A DNA stretch of 64,000 bases from Gymnopus androsaceus JB14 (taxonomy: Eukaryota > Basidiomycota > Agaricomycetes > Agaricales > Omphalotaceae). The stretch is from assembly GCA_009733575.1 (NCBI GenBank), contig ML769477.1, positions 152,614 to 216,613 on the forward strand, written 5' to 3'. Below the pieces are notes generated by a model. It did no database searches. It was not told the origin of the DNA and was given only the letters and a program-made list of their open reading frames with translations. Below, piece after piece: positions 42,893-55,120 of this stretch (its first letter is position 1; each line of letters begins with the position of its first letter). The position numbers and the translations under genes were made by a program.

Positions 42893-45630
42893 ATGTCGCG
42901 TGTTCCTCGAGCCAAAACACCCACTGCTACACCTTCGAAAACCCCTCGAACTAACGTAGCTTTAACTACTCCAACTCCCATCCGAGCTCGAACCAAGTCC
43001 ACCCCAGGCCGTCCCACGCCAAAGTCTGCAGAGCCTCCAGTTCCTTCCGCTGCTGCTGCTGCTGCTTCCGCATTGAGCATCAAGGAAGCCATAGCTCTAA
43101 AACGTCTGGAAGCCAAAAAGGCTGCACAATCGAGCTCTAGAAATGATTCTCTTGATAATTTTGGCTCTATGGAAGATGCCATTCCAACCATAGGCCCTCA
43201 AGCTGAAGTTGAAGAAGATGCTTTGGGTCGATGGTCAGTCCGTGAAACGATAGAAAGAGGTCGAAGCTCAGGTGATTAATTTCGCCTCCTAGCTATCTTT
43301 CACTGAACTTATTCAAAGAGTAACAAACAGGTGTTGTTAATCTTTCAGCACGCTCTCTGCCTTGTATACCTTCTGCCCTATTCGATCTTCACTTGGGCAT
43401 CACTCCAGATCCACTTAAATCTGTTCCGAATGAACCGGTTCTACCTCCTTCAGAAGCTGTTCCTCCACGTCGCGGTGCAAAGCGCGATAATCCAGCTTGG
43501 TTCGAAGCACAGGATCTAACCACTTTGAAAATATGGAGCAACGATATTGTTGAGATTCAGCATGAGATTTCGTTGTTTGGCTCATTGAAGGTTTTCGATG
43601 TATGTATCCTTCCTCTTATTTCGATTGTTAAATAACTTTTTTTTTTCTTGCAGGCACATAAGAATCAGATAACATCCCTACCGAAAACGTTTGGAGACCT
43701 CACGAATCTCACAACATTGGATCTCTCTTACAACTCTCTTACCTCTATCCCAGCAGACATCTTTTCTTTCCCAGAGCTTGCGGTTCTCAACATCTCACAC
43801 AACCAGCTCACTTCCCTCCCCTTCAACGCTCCATTTTCCTCTGGAATCAAAAAACAAACAAACTCTAGTGGCGGTTTCTTCGGACCAGTCGTCGCTCGTT
43901 CATCCGTTCCACTTCCTCGTCTGATCAACCTCGATGCATCTCACAACAACCTCACCTCAGAGGCTATTGATCTCGAGATCCCAGCATCTCTCGTAAAACT
44001 TGACTTGTCTTCGAATCCTCTTGGCAGCTCTGTAGGATTGGTAAAGAAGCTGTCGAGTCTTTCCAGTCTCAGGGAGCTTCGAATGGAACGTGCTGATATC
44101 GGAGACGAATCTTTCGACTCTCTTACCGCTACCTCATCGTCTTTTCCTCGTCTTCGCATCTTAGACCTGAGTGAAACGCGTGTCACACCGGACACGATTA
44201 AATCCGTTCTCCAAAACCTCGATCGCGAGCTCAGTCTCAACGTGACGACCGAAGATCCTCCTGAAGGCGTTATTCGCGTTATCGTTGGGAAGAAAGTCAT
44301 TCGTGAGGCATGGGAGATTGAAGCTGAACGGAGAGCGAAAGCTCGTGCAGCAAAACTTGTTCATGAGGATGGGATCGCGTGGGGTGAGGGTCTGAGCTCA
44401 TCGCCACGCAGACCGGCCGCTGGAAAAGCTGTCGGGAGCTCGGGTGCGGTAGAGAAGGAAAGTTGGGAGATTGAAGCTGAGCAGGGACTTTTATCGGAAG
44501 GTGCTAAGCGTCGAGCTAGAGCACAGGCTGCCGCTGCTGCTGCTACTTCCAGTTCAGCTTCCTCTACCTCTACGAAACCGGTACCAAAAGCCGAAGTCGT
44601 AAAGGAAGCTTGGGAGATTGAAGCCGAACAGGGTTTACTAACTGAAGGTGGGAAACGACGTGCACGAGCTGCCGCTCTTGCTGCAGAGGAGGAGAAGAAA
44701 AAAGCACAATCTCCTCAGTCATCCTCCTCTCCTACACCAACTCTCGCAAACTCTCAATACTACAATCGCATAACAAACACCTTGGCTTTGCCTGCTTCCG
44801 CTCCTCCTTCCAAATCGTCGGGTCTCGGTCACAGTCGAGCATTTTCCTTTGCTCCTTCCTCTTCTTCCTTTTCCTCCAATGTCTCTTCTCCGAACGATTT
44901 TGCCATTCCAATACCCTCAGCACCATTTGCCGAGATAGCTGCCCAACCGTTCGCTCTAACGCTCCGCGTGTTGACACTCAACAATCGTCGAGCAGACCGT
45001 TCGTTTACGCTTCCTGCTTCTTTCGGTTCGGTTTTACTTCCCAACCTCGAGGAACTGGATCTAGAAGGATGCAATTTTGCTGATACGGTACCAGTGTCTA
45101 CTGCATCCTCCGACAGCCTAACGAATCCCGCTCCTCCCACCCGTACCCAAACCCCCTCCTCCCTCTCCTCTCAACCCTTTTCCCCTCCCTCCTAATCCTC
45201 AACCTCTCCTACAACACCCTAACGAGCGCCTCACTCACTCCCTCTACTCTAACCTCCCTCATTCTCGCCTCTCCAAACCGCAAGGGCCTCAAACACCTTT
45301 TGCTACGTGGAAATCGGATAGATGACTTAGACGGGTTCGCTTCGATGGCGGTGGAGATGTTCAAGGGTAATAGAGATGTGCCTGGGTGGAAGCTGGATGA
45401 GTTGGACGTGAGGGAGAATGATATTGGGAGGTTACCAGCAGAGCTGGGGATGTTGCCGTTGGATGTGTTTTTGGTGGATGGGAATGCGTGAGTGTTCTTT
45501 CTCAGTTTCTCTCTCATTGCTGTTGATGTTAATTCCTTTTGCTCATAGTTTCCGTGTCCCTCCTCGGAGGATTTGGGAAAGAGAGGGAACTAAGGGTCTG
45601 TTGAGCTGGTTGAGAGGTAGAATGGAATGA
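42893..45630 (+). CDS. Leucine-rich repeat protein with EAWEIEAE repeats (one frame break)
   Basis: The N-terminus is basic and Pro/Thr/Ala-rich (SRVPRAKTPTATPSKTP, A8 run, ALSIKEAIALKRLEAKKAA). LRRs follow: LTTLKIWSNDIVEIQHEISLF, QITSLPKTFGDLTNLTTLDLS, SLTSIPADIFSFPELAVLNIS, then more, and a second LRR block after a ~250-residue insert (LRVLTLNN, NLEELDLEGC, LLILNLSYNTLTSASL, HLLLRGNRIDD, LDELDVRENDIGRLPAELG). The insert carries three copies of a motif: EAWEIEAERR, ESWEIEAEQGLLSEG and EAWEIEAEQGLLTEG, each followed by a basic (K)RRARA stretch. LRRs usually mediate protein binding. Exons 1-3 and the last exon (FRVPPRRIWERE...GRME) join in frame. A -1 break lies in the T4 run at 45178-45181, just before PSLLILNLSYN. 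No signal peptide, so probably intracellular. Confidence 0.82.
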
Positions 45631-45967
45631 GTGTCCGGCAACCCCAACGTTCACAGCTCAGTGTACTAGTCTGTTGCGTATGTAGGTTCGTAGGATAATC
45701 CGATTTCTTGAAATCTTGCCCAAAGTGGCGAACGTTCCTTGCAACGAGCTGCCTGTAAGATGCCGCCTATAGGCGGCAAACGTGCGCGTTTAGACTCAAC
45801 CAAGGACTCAACTCTCATGTCGCGAATTCCGATTCAATCTAAAATGACACTGACAGGAACAAAACCGAATACTTTTTCCATCCTTCCGGAAAGGCATTTA
45901 AAGCACAGACTGACCGCATGACTTTACTTCTTTCTTCCTTCTCGTTCAAGAAGAATAAGCCCAAGTC

Positions 45968-47694
45968 ATGCGCATGCTTTCAGTTCTAGTATCACTGGCT
46001 ACTTTGTTCAGCTCTCTATTTCTCGGTGCTTTTGCAGTTCAAGGACAGAGTGCTTCTCGGCCGTACGTTTTACAACAGAACTGGGGTGAGCATTTAGTTA
46101 GTATCGAGTATCCAGACTTTTGCTGACGATCGAAACGATGTGCAGGCGCGTATGCACCATATTTTCCTTTGGAGGAATACATCGCGTCACCTCAAGGTTG
46201 TGAAATAACTCAGGTATGTATAGTATTCTACTTTCCAGCGATACTCTAACAAAATCTTCCTCAGGTCAACATTGTATGTCAAGTTCCCTGCTCATTACGC
46301 GTTCATTACTCATCTCCAGTGTCTTTTTCCAAGCTTCAACGTCATGGTGCACGATACCCTACTTCTGGTCCCGGTGCAGACATAGCTTCTGCGGTCAGCA
46401 AACTCCAGGACGTTACGACTTATAATGACTCCAGCCTCGATTTCATCCGAAATTTTACTTTTAACCTTGGAACGAATGGTGATCTAGTTCTATACGGTGC
46501 TGCACAGTACGTCCCTTCTGCATTCTAAGCTGGTTGTGCTTTGATGTCATGTTTTGTGTAGATCGTTGGCTGCAGGCGCTGAAGCCTACTATCGATACAA
46601 AAACCTTATCAGTCAAGACAATATCCCTTTTGTACGAGCTTCGAGCTCGGAAAGGGTAGTGAATTCTGCAACGAACTGGACTTACGGTGAATCGGTTGCC
46701 TTTCTAGCTATTGTTATCAAATACTGATCCAGCATGGGCAGGTTTCTCGGCTGCCAGTAGTCTAACATTCAACCCCGTGTTATCCGTCATCCTCAGCGAA
46801 AGTGTTAGTCCATTCTTTTACATTCTTCCTCGGCTCGTTGTCTAACATCACCCAGGCCAACGATACTCTCGAAAATTCCTGCAATGATATTGGTTCCTCT
46901 GACAATGAAACCGATACATGGATAGACATATACACTCAGCCAATTGTTGCAAGACTAAACGGCGCTGCTCCTGGAGCAAACCTCACCTCCACAGACGCGT
47001 ACAATCTGATGACCTTGTGCGCGTTCGAAAGCGTCGCGACGCAGGCAGTTAGTGAGTGGTGTGCGCTCTTTAATGAAGATGAATGGGAGTCGTTCGAGTA
47101 TGAGATGGATCTAGAAAAATACTATGGCACTGGGTGAGTGTTCCAACTTTTCCGCATCTAAACACACGTCCAATACTCTTTCGTGGAAGATACGGCCAAG
47201 CACTGGGTCCTGTCGAAGGAGTTGGCTACATTAACGAGCTCATTGCGCGCCTCACTTCCACTCCTGTCAATGATACCACCCAGACCAACCACACTCTGGA
47301 CCACTCTCCTCTCACCTTCCCTCTAAACCGGACGGTATATGCCGACTTCTCCCACGATGACCAAATGATCGCAATCTTCTCCGCCATGGGATTGTTCAAG
47401 CAGCCAAGTGTGCTCGATCCAACCAAACCAAACGCCAGCAGGACATGGGTAGCAAGTCAGTTGGTTCCATTTTCTGCGCGTATGGTCGTAGAAAAGATGG
47501 ATTGTCAGCTATCAACTGGTCACGTCTCAGATTCCGATTCCTACATTCGAATCCTCGTCAACGAAGCAGTACAATCCTTAGAGTTTTGCTCTGGTGTGAC
47601 AGCGGAAGGCCTTTGCGCAGTAGAAAGATTTGTGGAAAGTCAGGTGTTTGCGACTAGTGGTGGTGATGGCGATTGGGCCAAGTGTTTTGCATAG
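45968..47694 (+). CDS. Secreted histidine acid phosphatase, phytase-like
   Basis: Branch-2 histidine phosphatase. The signal peptide MRMLSVLVSLATLFSSLFLG is followed by [46 protein letters not shown] is the catalytic motif with the nucleophilic His; FVRASSSERVVNSATNW is the conserved R-S-R-V block, and ADFSHDDQMIAIF supplies the proton donor (SHDD, the HD motif). Cys residues sit at family positions. Seven introns join in frame; two acceptors are AAG rather than CAG/TAG (before CTTCAACGTCATGG and before ATACGGCC). It ends GDWAKCFA with TAG at 47692-47694. Such enzymes release phosphate from phytate and other organic phosphates outside the cell; phytate preference is not proven by sequence. 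Confidence 0.9.
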
Positions 47695-47994
47695 TAACGT
47701 TCGTTTTTAGGTTCCGGACTCTTTCAGCTCTCCTATCCAATTAAGCTTCAAATACTTCTATCCAGAATATTACTGTCCGATGAACCTATGTGCAGGGTAG
47801 ATTCGCGTTGCCAACACTCCTATCTTGGAATCGACATATTGCCTGATTACTAGATTTTGAATGGCTTTAGTCTGACTATTCCAATGCTTCCGACGCTTCG
47901 CTCACTAGACATGAGAGTGATCAAAGCCTTGGCCCCAGTAATAAATGGGTACAGTCCATGAAATTCGCCACTTTGTTTCCTACCTCTATTCACG

Positions 47995-49874
47995 ATGGTA
48001 AAAGGACCTGCTGAAGTTGCGTACGTGCACTTGTCTTGTCACCGCAGTTCAAGTGATTGACACACTTATTTCCAGACACGGACCATTGTTCATCGGCTTT
48101 ATGTTCAATACGTTGCTATTGGGGGTGCTGACTGTCCAGGTGCATCACTATCAAACTACGTTCAAAAAGTGCGTTATACGTCTGTCTTTCTACCAGACAT
48201 CATTTAGTAACGACTATCCTTTAGGGATAAAGCATGGATGAAGACCTTCGTATGTTCTTCACTCATGCAAACTGTGCTTTCTCTTGATTTCGTACTTCTT
48301 CTAGGTATACATTCTGTATCTATGCAACATCGTCAATACGGTCCTAATGGCGGATTACTTGTACAATTCACTCATTGTCCATTTCGGTTCGGTTCCACCT
48401 GTCGTTGTGCCTATGAGCTTTACTGACATAAACGCAAAATGTAGCTGATGTTGAATACCTCCAAAGAGCAAATTGGGGTATGTACTCGAGGTTATGCACT
48501 GATACAACCGCAACTCATGGTTCTGTCTACGTTATGAACAGTGTTCGCATCTGGTAAGTTTACATTTCTACTGAGGGATACCTCAATCCTGAATCTTGGA
48601 TCAAATATAGATCCTGCATTGACCGTAAGAAACTGCCGAATTCCCAACAAGCTTGTACTAACACACTGCTCTCTTTAGGGTATTATCGCCACCTGCGTGC
48701 AGATCTTTTTCTCTTGGAGAGTCAAGGTTCTTACCAGGAGCAACCTAACGGCGCTTCCTGTGCTTGCTCTCACTGTTGCTGGCTGTGGTAAGCCAGCTTT
48801 CATACATATGTTACATACCTGCAAATCCCAAACGACTGATTTTTTCATTTATCGTAGTCGGAGCGCTAGTATCTGCCGTCGAAATCAGCTTTTTCCCTCG
48901 TTTCACGGATTTCGTGGATTTCAAAGTAAACCTTGCCGTTTCATGATTTACATCCATCTAATACCCTCGTTCAGGCCTGGGTTCTTCTTTGGCTCCTTGG
49001 TCAAAGCGCGGCCGACGTGATGATTACGCTTGTTCTTGTTCTACATCTGTGTGTATCTCTTAGTCTTGTGGTCGGATAGCACTAAACTCTCCACTCCTAC
49101 AGGGTACGAACGTCGTCGAAGGGAATTTCTTTGGATTCAAGTAACTAACATTGCTGCCTTTCAGAGAAGGCACAAGACTGGTTTCCCCACTTCCGATGAG
49201 ATTGTTGACAAAATCATTCGTTGTAAGTTTTCCGCACTTGATTATGATACTGTGTCCTGATGCTGTCCTTGGACAGTAACCGTACAGACAGGTTTCATCA
49301 CTACTGTCTGTGCTATCGTCGACGCTATCGTATTTCTGGTTGATGTGAGTGCTCATATAGCCTTTCCGTTTGAATTCTTGCTCATACATCTCATTAGACT
49401 AGTGGAACGTGAGCACTTTCAACTCTATATCTATCTATCTCTTCTGCGATCTCACGACGTCCTCTAGCCACTTGATCTTCAACCTAGCCCTTGCCAAACT
49501 CTACTCCATCACTCTAATGAGCAGTCTCAACTCTCGCTCAGGATGGGCATTCGATAGCTCCAATCAAGACACACATACACGCTCTTTATCTGCTGGCGTC
49601 TCCACTTCTGCGGGGAATCGCGGGACTCGAAAGCCGGTATGCCCAACTTGTGTTGCTTTCCCATTCTCGTTCTTCATCTGACCTTCATCCCCAGACTGAA
49701 GTATACGTCACTACGCATCCTGAAGTTTTCGTCAACGTTGAACGGCACGAGATGAGAGATATGAACAATAGCTCTTCTTCCGGTCAGGGTGATCCTCATG
49801 GTAAATATCTGCACGATGATCAGGAGAGTAGGGAGGAAGACTTCAAGAAGGGAGGAAAAGGTCAAATTGTTTAG
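47995..49874 (+). CDS. Multi-pass membrane protein, DUF6534 family
   Basis: The protein starts MVKGPAEVA/HGPLFIGFMFNTLLLGVLTVQVHHY. About seven hydrophobic segments follow: TFVYILYLCNIVNTVLMADYL, an ASDPALTGIIATCVQIFFSWRV block, LPVLALTVAGCVGALVSAV, WVLLWLLGQSAADVMITLVLV, GFITTVCAIVDAIVFLV and LIFNLALAKLYSITLMSSLN. The last reads straight into SR..., a hallmark of the fungal DUF6534 family (YSNSLMASLNAR-type ending). A hydrophilic Ser/Asp-rich C-terminal tail of about 90 residues follows, ending GGKGQIV. About ten short introns splice in frame, and no break is seen. The family is greatly expanded in Agaricomycetes; a receptor-like or transport role has been proposed only by topology. Confidence 0.85.
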
Positions 49875-50222
49875 ATATACCGACTAGGTAAACGTATACC
49901 TTGTGCAACGGCGGGCTCCGTCAACCCCCTTCGAATCGTAGCGCTCGCCGCTAATCCTATGTAACCTGATATTTAAATACGTATCTTACCAAATTTCACG
50001 CTTTGACTTCAACTAAGCGCTCATGACTGTCTTCCTCCCACGCGTGACGCTATCGCTGTTCGCTAAGTATTGAATTAGAATCGTCCACGGTCCAGCCGTC
50101 TCCTTCTCCCTCACTGTGCTCACGAGACTCTCGAAGACTGCCGGTTCGGATACATCCTTCCCCGTAATTCAATCAGTTCACAGATATAATGGTTCGAAAT
50201 CTCTCCAAACAACCCTCCAAGC

Positions 50223-52434
50223 ATGATCTACGAGTCTTATTATCCAGATCCTCCGGAAATTCCGAATAACAATGCCGTCTTGCATTATCTCTATCGAGAA
50301 GATCAGAGGCAGTGGGGGGATTTCACTCTATTTGTAGAAGCAAATACTGGCAAACGGATTTCGTTCTTGGAGTTCAAAAAACGTGTCGAGGATGGTATCA
50401 CCGCTTTGGGAGGAAGCCAAGCTCACGGAGGACTCGGGTTCAACGGAGATGCTGACATTATCGGTATCGTGAGCGAGAACAGCATTGTACGTTCGTTCGT
50501 TACTATTTGACCATAACTAACAACTACTTCAGGACTACGTGACCCTCGTATACTCTCTCTTGGGCACCAAAACAACATTCGCTCTGATATCCGGTTACTC
50601 TACACCCTATGAACTGTCTTCTTCGTTCAAGCTTTGTACCATCAGTCATTTATTTGTCTCCAAAAGTCTTCTACCTCGAGCCCTTGCTGCGGCGAAACAG
50701 GGAGGACTCTCTCCAGGCAATATTTACCTTCTCGATGGACACGATACACGTCGTAAAAGCTTCCCGGAACTTATCAATAATGTAAGGAGAAATGGATCTC
50801 CCAAGGTTCCCATTCGTCCGACCAATCATGATACGTTGGCTTATTTGGCCGCTTCAAGTGGTACTACAGGCCTGCCCAAAGGTTAATGCATATAGAATCG
50901 TCACATCTATCGTATTTTTAATCTGTTTTAGCTGTCATGGTTTCGCATGGAAATATCATGTTCGCGACTATGCAGATCGACGTCATTGACCAGGCGATAT
51001 TGGAAGTTCAAAAGGTAGTTAAATTTCCATGAGATCAAACTCTAACAAGAATCTCATGTCGTATCCTTAGCCAGAACCTTTGGACACTCCAGAGGGTATT
51101 CCCACCGTTCTATGCTTTCTCCCATTCCACCACAGCTACGGCTTATACGCCACTTTTTTCCGAACGTTCAGTACACCTCAAACATGTATAATCATGTCGA
51201 AGTGGAATGTTGCTAATGGGATAAATATTATTCGACAGTACGCGCGCTCCTTTTTCTGCTGTAAACATCATTTAGTGTCTCTGGCAGGTATCAAATCACC
51301 AGCATACCATTGATTCCTTCTGTTATTCATCAGATTCTCAATTATCCTGGACTCAAGGCCGATGACTTGAAGACAGTACGAGCGGTTAACTCTGGCGCGG
51401 CCTATCTACCGTCAGCGTTCGCCGAAAAACTGTCTTCGCTCATTTCCAAGGATGCGGTCTTCTCACGTGGTGCGGACTAGTTACTATTACCATTGAAACT
51501 CCCGACCTGACGGACTTGCTCATAGGTTATGGTCTGTCCGAAGCTGTAGGATAATTTTATTTCTAAATATCTATTCAGCTCAATGTTCCGCGTAGCCAAT
51601 GGCTTCCATGGCCGTGCCTTTCCCAGGTGTCTTGGGAGGTGTTTTACCCTCTCCGGAAGTGTCTTATCCCACCGGTATCTTGTATCCAGGTCAGAAAGCC
51701 AGAATAATGAAGGACGATGGAACACTCGCCAAGCCAGGTGAAACTGGAGAACTTCATGTTTCTGGACGAAATTTAGCCCAAGGATACTGGAACAACCAGA
51801 AATCCACCGAAGAAACGTTCCACCCTGATGGATGGATGAGAACCGGAGACAGATTTTGGGTAGACAAAAATGGCTATTTCTTGTTCGTATACCCAGTACT
51901 TCTGCTGCCTGGCCTCTATAACATTATTATAGCTTTGCAGATCGTAAAAAGGTGCTAAGCCTTGATTGCTTACCGAGAATTCAGGACTGAACTGCTCATT
52001 TATAGGATACACTCAAAGTCTCTGGAACTCAAGTATCTCCCACCGAGATCGAAGACTGCCTTCTCGCTCATCCCAAGAAACTCATAGTCGATGTTTCTGT
52101 TGCTGGAGTTGTAGGTGGCAGGACGGAAGACGAGCGTGTTCCAAGGGCATGGGTCGTCCTCAGCGATAATGGCAAAAAGCTTGGAAACCAAGCCGTCGTC
52201 AAAGAACTCGATGCCTGGCATAAGAGCCAGTTGAGTAAATACAAGTGGTTGCGTGGTGGAATTGAAATTATTGAGGAGGTCCGTTTTCTCAATTCTTCGC
52301 TACCGTTTTACCGTACGATATGCTCACCCTTTTGTGTATAGATACCCAAATCTCCCACTGGGAAGACCTTGCGTAGAGTTCTTCGTGAACGGTTCGAGAA
52401 TTCCAACAGTATCAAAGTAAAGACGAAATTGTGA
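50223..52434 (+). CDS. Acyl-CoA synthetase / 4-coumarate-CoA ligase-like AMP-binding enzyme
   Basis: ANL-superfamily adenylating enzyme, expected to activate a carboxylic acid as the acyl-AMP and transfer it to CoA. The motifs are in order: A3 LAASSGTTGLPK/AVMVSHGN, LPFHHSYGL, A5 GYGLSEA, GELHVSGRNLAQGYWN, A7 GWMRTGDRFWVDKNGY, A8 DRKKDTLKVSGTQVSPTEIE, and A10 IPKSPTGKTLRR with the catalytic Lys. The first exon opens MIYESYYPDPPEIPNNN. About nine introns splice in frame. Stop TGA at 52432-52434. No C-terminal SKL peroxisomal signal is present (it ends VKTKL), so the location is open. The acyl substrate (fatty or phenylpropanoid acid) cannot be read from sequence. Confidence 0.9.
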
Positions 52435-53136
52435 CTCGCGGTCGTCGGAAATGTGTGGGAGTGCGCGCGATTCAGCGGAGCCCTCGCTAACGACCCACTG
52501 GTTTACTCTACTAATTTCTTTTTTTTTTTCTATCCGACGGATGAGTTTCTGTAACGGTACTCACCTTATGGAAGTCTCGCCTTCGAAAATCTCATTCGGA
52601 TATCGCCCAGCGCACTTGAAACAATGCCCCGCTGCTGCGATGTGTAACATTGTATTCACTACCTGTGACAACATATTGATATGATGAACACAGGAAGATG
52701 CATCCCTAAGCATATAAATTCTTAAGACGTAGGCACGAAACTTGGTCGGGGTGGCAGGCAGGAGAAGTGCTTCCGAAATACTTCCGATCCGCTCTCTTGC
52801 AAGTTCAACCATCCGTACAAATGCAATTACCTATAAACTTTAACCTCCTTGTGTCTTTATTCTCCTTGTGTCTTTATTCTGCGTACAACTAGTGACGAAC
52901 GTGTGAAATTTTAGAGAGCCTGATGTTGAGCCGATGAATGGATTCAGAAGCTTGGTGCTACACAAACCACCAAAACTCAGGGTCCAAAATTTGACCTGTT
53001 CCATCAAACGTCTCATCGTGATTCACAAGGTAAGAAAGGTAAGAATCTATGTCAAAACCTATAAGAAGACCCTGTTCTTCCAACTCCCATATCCCGTATC
53101 CCTTTCCTTCCTTCCTCCCTCCCCTGCAAGTTCGCG
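52435..53136. other. Intergenic region between two + strand genes
   Basis: No supported gene. A short tandem duplicate of TTCTCCTTGTGTCTTTA lies near 52843-52880. A pyrimidine-rich leader immediately precedes the next start codon. Confidence 0.5.
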
Positions 53137-54550
53137 ATGCTCGCCCTTGTCACTCTTTTCCTTGCTATATCAACAAGACAGGTAGCAAGCCAAAGCTCTG
53201 ACCCATTCCCATTCAATCCAGGTTTCGATATTGAAGCAGTCGCCGCGATCGCCAAAGCCCTTCCTTCGCATTCATGGGAGTTCGGAACCGCTACTGAAGC
53301 ACTCCTCGAGTTGTACAATTCGTCCTACTCCGTATTCGGAACTTCGCCATTCCCTATACCCGCTCTTAATCCAGATGATGTTCCAGCATTAGCCTACGCA
53401 GCTGAGAACATTGTGCTAGGGACAGGCGCAGATGGGCTTGCAGATGGTGACGGTGCTGTTGGTGATCCCGCCAGCTTGGGAGTTGGCGCAGTTTTATTGG
53501 GAAAGACAAACTCTTCCTTTGCAGCGGGAGCAGCCAACGAGTTTTCATATATCACAGGATCTGCTCCTCAGTGGTACAACGGAGCCATCTCACAAGTATG
53601 GTGCATTAGCTCCCTACCATGAACATTCAACTAATTCTTTAAACAAAGCGTACCGACGTCCCCGAGCTCTGGGCTGACTTTATGTACATGGCCCCGCCCT
53701 TCCTTGCCTACTACGCTGTTGACACAGCCAACACCACTCTTTTACGCCAAGCCGTCGACCAGAGTAGATTTTATCGCCAAGCTCTCCAGGCTAATATTTC
53801 CTCTTCCGTGTCATACAGTGGCCTCTGGGAACACATAGTTGGCCCGCAAAGTGCCGATTTGGGTCAGTTTCTATCTGAGCAAAGACTGAAGATATACTGA
53901 TGATCCGATGTTGAACGTAGGTCTCTGGAGTACTGGAAACGGGTGGGCTGGTGCTGGAATGACTCGCATCCTTGCAACAGTGATGAATGCTCCCCCTGCG
54001 CTGACCCTTGGCTGGAAAGATGAGGCCGTCAGCAACCTGACCACTTGGATCCAGGAAATCGTCGATGGTGCCATTGGGTCGCCTATGGATGGTGGTCTCT
54101 TGCGCAACTACCTCAACGACACCAGCGGTGATGGTCTAGGCTATGGAGAAACCTCAGGCTCTTCGCTCCTTGCTTCAGTCGCGTATAGGTCAGTACAATC
54201 GTTGCATTCAAACTTTCGATGGACCCACTGAACCTCGATTTCTTAGGATGGCCACTTTGCAACCCCAGACTTTCGGCTCTAAATACGTTCAATGGGCAGA
54301 TGATATCCGGATAACGTTAGGAGGAAACGATGCCGATGGTAATCCCCATGTCACTAGCAATGGAACCGTCACTCCTTCTGTCAACCCGCTCGATTGGACT
54401 GACACCACACCATACACTGCTGGTAGTCCCGAGGGACAAAACTTTGTTGTCCTGATGTATGCTGCGTGGAGGGACTGTATTCTGGCAAGCATCTGCTCAG
54501 AATCAGGAGGTGTATCGAAAAGAGGGAGTATTGCAAAATTCCGCATCTAG
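53137..54550 (+). CDS. Secreted six-hairpin hydrolase, GH105/GH88-like
   Basis: The signal peptide is MLALVTLFLAISTRQVASQS. Typical blocks of fungal GH105-like proteins follow: SHSWEFGTATEALLELYN, a linker with SLGVGAVLLGKTN, FSYITGSAPQWYNGAISQ, RTDVPELWADFMYMAPPFLAY, LWEHIVGPQSADLGLWSTGNGWAGAGM, LLRNYLNDTSGDGLGYGETSGSSLLASVAYR, and a C-terminal WADDIR-TLG. ELWADFMYMAPPFLAYY and GLWSTGNGWAGAGM are (alpha/alpha)6-barrel signatures seen in unsaturated rhamnogalacturonyl hydrolases; the catalytic Asp is probably in WADF. Four exons splice in frame; stop TAG at 54548-54550. Together with the rhamnosidase-like gene it suggests pectin side-chain turnover, though the exact substrate is not proven. 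Confidence 0.8.
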
Positions 54551-55120
54551 CATCCAAGTTCATGAGTAAAATACCTACGATCCCTCTCTACAGCTCTACG
54601 CCGTACATACCTTATCTATTTATTTATTCCGTTTATATAATTGAAGGAGGTGACTTGATCATTGGCAAGATTTTCCGCTAGCAGTACAATATATCGTGCT
54701 GAGGGCCGAGGAAATGAACGAAACCGATTGTTTGTATTATTATTTTAGTAGAAGGAAGAGCGAAAGAACGGCATATGGTTCACACTAGAGAGTCGACGAC
54801 TATAGCTGCATGCACCCTGCCAGTTTGACTCGGGTTCCATGAACCACCGAAGCTCCAGTAATTGGACGTAGTACGGTGCTAGATCTTGGCTTTGTTTTAG
54901 AAAAAGCATCAAGACTTGATGAACGCCTTGTAGTCTTTCTCTTTCCAGTCTTGCTAATAATTAAAGTCGAGACCGATTTCTTGAAAGATGACACGATGCG
55001 AAAAGAGAATCCAGTCTCTTCCAACGAGCACACATTTGAGAAGAGCATCTCTGTCAGAGTAGAGGTTGTTGAAGATACATCCGACCACTGGGTGCTCCTA
55101 CATACAGATATGTAAAGATT
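54551..55120. other. Intergenic, 3' ends of convergent genes
   Basis: It lies between the convergent hydrolase and F-box-like genes. No supported gene; an open + frame at 54876-55115 is unconvincing. Confidence 0.5.
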
